Positions 58,893 through 64,000 of a stretch of 64,000 nt of DNA are shown here, one piece after another. The notes beneath the pieces were generated by a model. That model searched no databases, was not told the DNA's origin, and saw nothing but the letters and a program-made list of their open reading frames with translations. The position numbers were made by a program, and so were the translations under genes. The stretch comes from Faecalimonas sp045531155 (lineage in GTDB: Bacteria > Bacillota > Clostridia > Lachnospirales > Lachnospiraceae). Location of the stretch: positions 9,230 through 73,229 of the forward strand of contig JAZSDK010000065.1 of NCBI GenBank assembly GCA_045531155.1, written 5' to 3'. Every line of letters begins with the position of its first letter. The first letter of the stretch is position 1.

Positions 58893-60074
58893 ATGATGTT
58901 TCAGGCTTTTTTGATAAAATATGGTGAAATCGGATTGAAAGGGAAGAATCGTTATATGTTCGAGGATGCCCTCATGAATCAGATTCGATTTGCTTTAAAA
59001 GACGTAGAAGGAACCTTCCATGTGCACAAGTCACAGGCAAGAATCTTCGTAGAGTGCGATGGATATTATGATTATGACGAGACAGTAGATGCACTCAAAA
59101 GAGTGTTTGGTATTGTTGGAATCTGTCCGGTTATCTATGCAGAAGACACCGGATTTGAAGATTTGAAACAAGTGGTTGTTGATTATATGGATAAAATGTA
59201 TCCGGATAAAAATACCACATTTAAGGTAGAGGCCAGAAGAGGAAAGAAAAGCTATCCAAAGACCTCAATGGAAATCAATTGTGATTTGGGAGAAGCGATT
59301 TTAGAGGCCTTTCCTGAGATTCGTGTAGATGTGCATAAGCCAGCAATTATGTTGAATATTGAAGTGCGAGATTTGATTTACATCTATTCGGAAATTATTC
59401 CGGGACCAGGCGGAATGCCGGTGGGAACCAATGGCAAGGCTATGCTTCTTTTATCAGGTGGAATTGACAGTCCGGTAGCAGGATATATGATTGCAAAGCG
59501 TGGGGTACAATTAGAGGCGACATATTTCCATGCACCACCGTATACAAGTGAACGTGCGAAACAAAAGGTTGTTGATTTGGCAAGATTGGTATCCAAGTAT
59601 TCCGGACCAATCAAACTGAATGTGGTGAACTTTACAGATATTCAATTATATATATATGAGAAATGTCCACATGAAGAACTGACCATTATCATGAGACGTT
59701 ATATGATGAAAATCGCAGAGCACTTTGCAAAGGAGAGCGGATGCTTAGGTTTGATTACGGGAGAAAGCATTGGACAAGTGGCGAGTCAGACCATGCAGAG
59801 CCTGGCGGCAACAAACGATGTGTGTACACTTCCGGTGTACCGTCCATTGATTGGATTTGATAAGCAGGAGATTATCGAGATTTCTGAAAAAATCAATACC
59901 TTTGAGACATCTATCTTGCCATTCGAAGATTGTTGTACCATCTTTGTTGCAAAACATCCTGTAACAAAGCCGAATATTGGAATTATCAGACGTTCGGAGG
60001 AAAATCTTGCAGAAAAGATTGATGAATTGATGGCAGAAGCGATTAATACAGTGGAGAGTATAATTGTGAAGTAA
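58893..60074 (+). CDS. thiI: tRNA 4-thiouridine synthase
   Basis: Adenylates U8 of tRNA and inserts sulfur; also implicated in thiazole synthesis. 393 residues: NFLD and THUMP domains (about 1-165) and a PP-loop ATPase with L-S-G-G-I-D-S-P near 187-194. The C-terminal rhodanese extension of enterobacterial ThiI is absent, as in Bacillus, so sulfur must come from the adjacent desulfurase. Two consecutive ATG codons start the gene; AGGAGG is 11 nt upstream of the first. Confidence 0.95.
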   Translation: MMFQAFLIKYGEIGLKGKNRYMFEDALMNQIRFALKDVEGTFHVHKSQARIFVECDGYYDYDETVDALKRVFGIVGICPVIYAEDTGFEDLKQVVVDYMDKMYPDKNTTFKVEARRGKKSYPKTSMEINCDLGEAILEAFPEIRVDVHKPAIMLNIEVRDLIYIYSEIIPGPGGMPVGTNGKAMLLLSGGIDSPVAGYMIAKRGVQLEATYFHAPPYTSERAKQKVVDLARLVSKYSGPIKLNVVNFTDIQLYIYEKCPHEELTIIMRRYMMKIAEHFAKESGCLGLITGESIGQVASQTMQSLAATNDVCTLPVYRPLIGFDKQEIIEISEKINTFETSILPFEDCCTIFVAKHPVTKPNIGIIRRSEENLAEKIDELMAEAINTVESIIVK

Positions 60075-60079
60075 GGGAG

Positions 60080-60118
60080 TTGGGGTCTGAGCATCAAAAA
60101 AAGTTGCATAGACCCCAA
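60080..60118 (+). terminator. Hairpin after thiI
   Basis: Stem TTGGGGTCT / AGACCCCAA (60080-60088, 60110-60118) with a 21-nt loop and little T; probably assists the stronger hairpin that follows. Confidence 0.5.
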
Positions 60119-60135
60119 AGTTCGTTAATAAATAA

Positions 60136-60160
60136 AAAAAGATGTGAAACACATCTTTTT
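60136..60160. terminator. Bidirectional terminator (thiI / HPr-like)
   Basis: Stem AAAAAGATGTG / CACATCTTTTT (60136-60146, 60150-60160) with an AAA loop; A- and T-runs serve both strands. Confidence 0.85.
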
Positions 60161-60250
60161 ATACCATGTGATTTGCACATGCTACGCTCCGCACGGATGC
60201 GCACTTCACTTCGTTACGGCGCAGGTATAATATTACATATTATACCATGT
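60159..60250. repeat. 70-bp palindromic insertion flanked by an 11-bp direct repeat
   Basis: TTATACCATGT occurs at 60159-60169 and again at 60240-60250, 81 bp apart. The right copy is the end of the HPr-like gene; the left copy adjoins its terminator. The intervening 70 bp has a GGTATAATA/TATTATACC hairpin (60224-60232, 60238-60246) and GC-rich segments (GCTACGCTCCGCAC; GCGCACTTCACTTCG). Confidence 0.65.
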
Positions 60251-60473
60251 ATGGAGCAAGTTCAGTTACAATACTTTCCGCATTTGCATCATCTGCATGA
60301 ATGTGGAGGGTGATTGGTTTAGATAAATCCAAACTGAAAATACCCATAATCGATTTTGCATCGATTACGTATCTTCCGGATACCAAATCGAAATCATAAT
60401 CGAATCTATTGATTAGGTTTACAAATGTTTTCACTTTATCGATTGAATTTAAAGAAATTTCAACTGCTTTCAT
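60240..60473 (-). CDS. HPr-like protein lacking the phosphorylatable histidine
   Basis: 77 residues with the HPr fold of the PTS: the C-terminal half aligns well (A-K-S-I-M-G-I-F-S-L-D-L near 42-53, around the regulatory Ser46 position). At the position of the active H-x-R-P-A motif the sequence is S-I-D-K-V-K-T, so His15 is absent and it cannot carry phosphate from Enzyme I. A Crh-like regulatory role through the serine is possible. AAGGAGG fixes the ATG at 60473. It lies alone on the minus strand between thiI and mtaB. Confidence 0.8.
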   Translation of the reverse strand: MKAVEISLNSIDKVKTFVNLINRFDYDFDLVSGRYVIDAKSIMGIFSLDLSKPITLHIHADDANAESIVTELAPYMV

Positions 60474-60575
60474 AAATAACCTCCTTGATTGTTTGTTATC
60501 TATAGATATCTTATGCTGAATGGAAATAAAAGTCAAGGTGAAAATCATATCAAAAACATCGGAGAGGATAAAAAG

Positions 60576-61850
60576 ATGAAGAAAGTCGCATTACACAACT
60601 TAGGGTGTAAGGTAAATGCATACGAAACAGAAGCAATGCAGGAAATGCTAGAGAATAATGGGTACGAGATTGTACCTTTTAAAGAGGGTGCTGATATTTA
60701 TATTATCAATACATGTACCGTTACCAATATGGCTGACCGCAAATCTCGTCAGATGCTTCACCGTGCGAAGAAAATGAATCCGAATGCACTGGTAGTTGCA
60801 ACAGGGTGCTATGTGCAGGCAAAAGAAAATTCCGGTGAGGTGGATGAATGTATTGATGTAATTATTGGCAATAATAAGAAGAAAGACTTGATTGAAATCT
60901 TAGAGCAGCATATTCAGAAAGCTGTGATAGATATCAATCACACCAAAGAGTACGAAAAGATGCACCTTAGTAAGACCGCAGAACATACGAGAGCCTATAT
61001 TAAAGTACAAGATGGTTGTAATCAGTTTTGTACCTACTGCATTATTCCATTTGCAAGGGGACGCGTGCGAAGTCGTGCAAAAGAAGATGTCATTCAAGAG
61101 GTGACGGATTTAGCGAATAACGGATACAAAGAGGTTGTGCTTACCGGAATTCATTTGAGCTCTTATGGCGTGGATTTGGAAGGTGAAGATTTGTTGTCCC
61201 TGATTCTTGCAGTGCATGAGGTGGAAGGAATTGAGCGTATTCGCTTAGGTTCCTTAGAACCGAGAATTATTACGGAGAAATTTACCAAAACCATAGCCGG
61301 TTTAACAAAAATGTGTCCGCATTTCCATTTGTCCCTGCAAAGTGGTTGTGATGAAACGCTTCGTAGAATGAACCGCAGATATACTTCAAAAGAATATTAT
61401 GAAAAATGTCAGCTTCTCCGTAAGTATTTTGATAATCCGGCTCTTACAACGGATATTATTGTAGGATTTCCGGGTGAGACGGAGGAAGAGTTTGAAAAGT
61501 CCAAAGCGTTTGTAGATAAAGTGGATTTTTATGAGACACATGTTTTCAAATATTCAAAGAGGCAAGGAACGAAAGCAGCAGTTATGGAAAATCAGGTTCC
61601 GGAACAAATTAAGACACAAAGAAGTAACATTTTGTTAGAGCTTGATGCCCAAAAAAGAGAAAAGTACGAATTAAATTTTGTTGGAAAAGAAGTCGAGGTG
61701 CTTATGGAAGAAAGCGTCCAAATAAATGGAAAAACATTTCAGGTTGGACACACAAAAGAATATGTGAAAATTGCACTACAAACGGAAGAAAACCTGCAAA
61801 ATCAAGTGACAAATGTGGAAATTGTCAGTCGGTCACAAATTATTCGTTGA
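60576..61850 (+). CDS. mtaB: tRNA t6A37 methylthiotransferase
   Basis: Radical SAM enzyme that adds methylthio to t6A at position 37 of tRNA, producing ms2t6A. 424 residues: UPF0004 domain with C11, C47, C78; radical SAM cluster C148, C152, C155 in C-N-Q-F-C-T-Y-C; C-terminal TRAM domain. The N-terminal L-G-C-K-V-N-A-Y-E-T-E separates MtaB from MiaB and RimO. The ATG at 60576 is preceded by GGAGAGG; an upstream extension crosses the HPr promoter region and is rejected. Confidence 0.94.
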   Translation: MKKVALHNLGCKVNAYETEAMQEMLENNGYEIVPFKEGADIYIINTCTVTNMADRKSRQMLHRAKKMNPNALVVATGCYVQAKENSGEVDECIDVIIGNNKKKDLIEILEQHIQKAVIDINHTKEYEKMHLSKTAEHTRAYIKVQDGCNQFCTYCIIPFARGRVRSRAKEDVIQEVTDLANNGYKEVVLTGIHLSSYGVDLEGEDLLSLILAVHEVEGIERIRLGSLEPRIITEKFTKTIAGLTKMCPHFHLSLQSGCDETLRRMNRRYTSKEYYEKCQLLRKYFDNPALTTDIIVGFPGETEEEFEKSKAFVDKVDFYETHVFKYSKRQGTKAAVMENQVPEQIKTQRSNILLELDAQKREKYELNFVGKEVEVLMEESVQINGKTFQVGHTKEYVKIALQTEENLQNQVTNVEIVSRSQIIR

Positions 61851-61875
61851 ATTTGATAAACAATTATATTAGAAT
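61847..61875 (+). promoter_or_regulatory. Promoter for the ireB-ruvX operon
   Basis: -35 TTGAAT (61847-61852, overlapping the mtaB stop), 17-bp spacer, -10 TAGAAT (61870-61875). Confidence 0.6.
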
Positions 61876-61908
61876 AAAAAGAGGAATATAAGCAAAGGAC
61901 GTGACAAG

Positions 61909-62172
61909 ATGAATAGAATCAGTAATACACAATTTTTTCAGGTAGAGAATGGTCCGCAGATTCAAGCAAAAGACCTTCTAGAAATTGTTTATCAGGCTCT
62001 GCGTGAAAAGGGATATAATCCGGTTAGTCAGATGGTTGGATATATTATGTCCGGGGACCCAACCTATATTACAAGCCACAACGGTGCAAGAAGCCTCATT
62101 ATGAAAATGGAACGTGATGAATTAGTAGAAGAAATGTTAAAGACTTATATTAATCATCATAATTGGGAATAA
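61909..62172 (+). CDS. ireB: IreB family regulatory phosphoprotein (UPF0297)
   Basis: 87 residues. Homologue of IreB, the substrate of the Ser/Thr kinase IreK that influences cephalosporin resistance in Enterococcus. The Y-Q-A-L-x-E-K-G-Y-N-P and D-P-T-Y-I-T-S-H-N-x-A-R cores are conserved, and N-terminal Thr7 is near the known phosphorylated threonines. It begins the conserved ireB-ruvX-DUF1292 run. The ribosome site is AAAGGACG. Confidence 0.93.
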   Translation: MNRISNTQFFQVENGPQIQAKDLLEIVYQALREKGYNPVSQMVGYIMSGDPTYITSHNGARSLIMKMERDELVEEMLKTYINHHNWE

Positions 62173-62176
62173 TTGT

Positions 62177-62608
62177 ATGAGGATTATGGGTTTAGACTAT
62201 GGTTCAAAGACTGTGGGAGTGGCTATTAGTGATCCCTTAGGGATTACAGCGCAGGGGATTGAAACCATTGAGAGAAAAGAGGAAAATAAGCTTCGTCAAA
62301 CGCTTGCTAGAATTGAGGCGTTAGTAAAAGAGTACGAAGTAGAGAAGATTGTGTTAGGATTTCCAAAGAATATGAATAACACAATCGGTGAGCGCGCGGA
62401 AAAATCTTTGGAATTAAAAGAAAAGTTAGAACGGCGTATCGGAATACCTGTTATCATGTGGGACGAAAGGCTTACGACTGTAGAGGCTGAGAGAACCTTG
62501 ATTGAGAGTAAGGTAAGAAGAGAGAACCGCAAGAAATATGTGGACAAGATTGCGGCGGTTTTCATTTTACAAGGCTATTTGGATTCGCTCGGATTTGGAC
62601 AAGAGTAA
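62177..62608 (+). CDS. ruvX: RuvX/YqgF nuclease (putative pre-16S rRNA nuclease / Holliday junction resolvase)
   Basis: 143 residues of the YqgF RNase H-like family, with G-L-D-Y-G-S-K-T-V-G (D7) and the late D-E-R-L-T-T (near 95-100) and D-K-I-A-A active-site blocks. Family members were proposed as Holliday junction resolvases and shown in E. coli to mature 16S rRNA 5' ends. 4 bp after ireB, coupled. Confidence 0.94.
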   Translation: MRIMGLDYGSKTVGVAISDPLGITAQGIETIERKEENKLRQTLARIEALVKEYEVEKIVLGFPKNMNNTIGERAEKSLELKEKLERRIGIPVIMWDERLTTVEAERTLIESKVRRENRKKYVDKIAAVFILQGYLDSLGFGQE

Positions 62609-62625
62609 GAACATAAGGGGAAAAT

Positions 62626-62886
62626 ATGGAGAAGATTAAATTTACATTCGAAGATACAAAAGAGGTCGTTGAGTTTTTTGTATTGGAACAGACAAGAGTA
62701 AACGGAAGCAACTATATCTTGGTTACAGATTCAGAAGAAGATGAGGCGGAATGTCTGATTTTAAAGGATACGAGTGCGGCGGAAGATACAGAAAGCCTGT
62801 ATGAAATCGTAGAAGATGACGTCGAACTATCAGCTATCTTAAAAGTATTCGAAGAATTGTTGGAAGATGTAGATATTGAGATGTAG
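62626..62886 (+). CDS. DUF1292 family protein (YrzB-like)
   Basis: 86 residues, acidic, of the DUF1292 family found with RuvX in Firmicutes; function unknown. The core F-F-V-L-E-Q-T-x-x-N-G-x-x-Y-I-L-V-T-D (about 17-36) and the acidic C-terminus are typical. AAGGGGAAA precedes the ATG. It is followed 41 bp later by RNase J. Confidence 0.9.
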   Translation: MEKIKFTFEDTKEVVEFFVLEQTRVNGSNYILVTDSEEDEAECLILKDTSAAEDTESLYEIVEDDVELSAILKVFEELLEDVDIEM

Positions 62887-62927
62887 TGAGTTACGAAAGC
62901 TAGAATAGTAAGACATGGAGGTGTAAT

Positions 62928-64000
62928 GTGAAGAAAGTAAATGATTCAAAATTAAAAATTATTCCAATCGGAGGATTGGAGCAAATCGGAATGAATATTA
63001 CTGCTTTTGAATATGAAGATACCATCGTTGTTGTGGATTGCGGTTTGGCATTTCCAGAGGATGACATGCTTGGTATTGACTTGGTTATTCCGGATGTCAC
63101 ATATTTGAAAGATAATATAGAAAAAGTAAAAGGGTTTGTGATTACCCACGGCCACGAAGACCATATCGGTGCTTTGGCGTATGTCTTAAAAGATATCAAT
63201 GTACCGGTATATGCAACAAAGCTTACCATTGGTGTAATTGAAAATAAACTGCGCGAGCATGATATGCTGCGAAGCACAAGAAGAAAAGTTGTAACCTATG
63301 GACAGTCCATTAATTTGGGACAACTTCGCATAGAATTTATTAAAACAAACCACAGTATTCAGGATGCGGCAGCGTTGGCAATCTACTCGCCGGTAGGAAT
63401 CGTTGTTCATACGGGAGATTTTAAGGTGGATTATACGCCTGTATTTGGGGATGCAATTGATTTGCAGAGATTTGCAGAGATTGGGAAAAAGGGTGTCCTT
63501 GCATTGATGTCTGATAGTACGAATGCAGAAAAAGCGGGATTTACTCAGTCAGAACGTACCGTAGGTGTTACCTTTGACCATCTGTTTGCAGAACATTGCA
63601 ACAGTCGCATTATTATTGCAACATTTGCTTCGAATGTAGACCGTGTGCAACAGATTATTCGTTCTGCTTGCAAGTATGATAAGAAGGTTGTAGTGGAAGG
63701 TCGTAGTATGGTCAACATTATTACGACTGCTATGGAGTTGGGATATCTTGATATTCCAAAGAATACATTGATTGATATTGATGAACTGAAAAATTATCCG
63801 GATGAAAAGACGGTTCTTATCACAACAGGAAGCCAAGGAGAGTCTATGGCTGCATTATCCAGAATGGCAGCCGATATCCACAAAAAGGTTTCCATTAAGC
63901 CGGGAGATACAGTTATCTTCAGTTCTTCACCAATTCCGGGAAATGAAAAAGCAGTTTCACGTGTGGTAAATGAGCTTTCTCAAAAGGGTGCAAATGTAAT
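62928..64000 (+). CDS. rnj: Ribonuclease J (3' partial)
   Basis: Metallo-beta-lactamase/beta-CASP exo- and endoribonuclease for mRNA decay and rRNA processing. 357 codons are visible. The metal-binding H-G-H-E-D-H-I-G near 69-76, the N-H-S-I-x-D-A block near 140, H-T-G-D-F-K near 163, and S-D-S-T-N near 193 are present; the C-terminal part lies beyond the window. The start is GTG, 6 nt after GGAGG (62917-62921); the overlapping ATG at 62926 is followed at once by a stop. J1 and J2 cannot be told apart here. Confidence 0.92.
   Translation, partial: MKKVNDSKLKIIPIGGLEQIGMNITAFEYEDTIVVVDCGLAFPEDDMLGIDLVIPDVTYLKDNIEKVKGFVITHGHEDHIGALAYVLKDINVPVYATKLTIGVIENKLREHDMLRSTRRKVVTYGQSINLGQLRIEFIKTNHSIQDAAALAIYSPVGIVVHTGDFKVDYTPVFGDAIDLQRFAEIGKKGVLALMSDSTNAEKAGFTQSERTVGVTFDHLFAEHCNSRIIIATFASNVDRVQQIIRSACKYDKKVVVEGRSMVNIITTAMELGYLDIPKNTLIDIDELKNYPDEKTVLITTGSQGESMAALSRMAADIHKKVSIKPGDTVIFSSSPIPGNEKAVSRVVNELSQKGANV

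Overview
This is a low-GC, gene-dense bacterial chromosome segment, most likely from a Lachnospiraceae-type member of the Clostridia (Firmicutes). The evidence is PolC-type DNA polymerase III, RNase J, IreB-RuvX-DUF1292, two DUF1836 proteins, DUF4364, a DUF1385/YqhQ protein between rpmE and prmC, strong AGGAGG ribosome sites and sigma-A promoters with 17-bp spacers. No rRNA, tRNA, CRISPR array, prophage, transposase or integrase was recognised. Both end genes are cut by the window: a CBS-DRTGG-DHH inorganic pyrophosphatase lacks its N-terminus at the left edge, and RNase J lacks its C-terminus at the right edge.

Layout. 1-7.2 kb: pyrophosphatase, flavin reductase, MATE exporter (-), tcdA-rarA, then a minus-strand pair (radical SAM and DUF4364). 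7.3-12.1 kb: the translation-termination cluster rho-rpmE-yqhQ-prmC-prfA. 12.1-16.9 kb: a hairpin array, a lysine-free protein of unknown function (-), YesL, a FAD/Rieske oxidoreductase (-) and an ABC exporter. 17-21.5 kb: DUF2156, two aminotransferases and a DUF368 lipid-carrier transporter, then a small membrane protein. 21.9-27.4 kb: ispG-polC. 27.5-31.7 kb: iorA-iorB-paaK-ACT, an operon for 2-oxoacid to acyl-CoA metabolism, probably aromatic amino acid fermentation. 31.9-34.5 kb: cold-shock protein, orphan substrate-binding lipoprotein, TrpR-like regulator, DUF1836. 34.7-42.8 kb: pcrA, DUF4366, rlmD, a helical protein, an XRE regulator and an SbcDC-like pair with a membrane hairpin. 42.8-50.1 kb: CapA (-), an ABC-2 transporter and a heterodimeric ABC exporter. 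50.4-60.1 kb: DUF1836 (-), DegV, then a radical SAM/FliB pair, cysK-cysE and prmA-rsmE-nifS-thiI. 60.2-64 kb: an HPr-like protein (-), mtaB, then ireB-ruvX-DUF1292-rnj.

The genes are mostly housekeeping. The cysE-cysK-nifS-thiI set forms a route from serine to cysteine to tRNA thiolation. The rho/prfA/prmC/prmA/rsmE/rlmD/mtaB/tcdA group serves translation and RNA modification.

The unusual content is largely between genes. I found four families of palindromic elements by eye. Family A is 133 bp, two copies of identical length in opposite orientation, with interior stems that differ in sequence but keep pairing. Family B has three copies; one supplies the last 14 codons of yqhQ and another is the polC terminator. 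Family C is about 175 bp, two copies, with two TACCCA/TGGGTA hairpins each. Family D is a TTACGGTGT/ACACCGTAA hairpin array after prfA. A further 70-bp palindromic insertion, flanked by an 11-bp direct repeat, sits between the HPr-like gene and its terminator. The best protein candidates for a second look are the lysine-free, cysteine-free duplicated beta protein with a possible sporulation-type promoter, the HPr homologue without its phosphorylatable histidine, and the SbcC-like ATPase with a predicted membrane hairpin.
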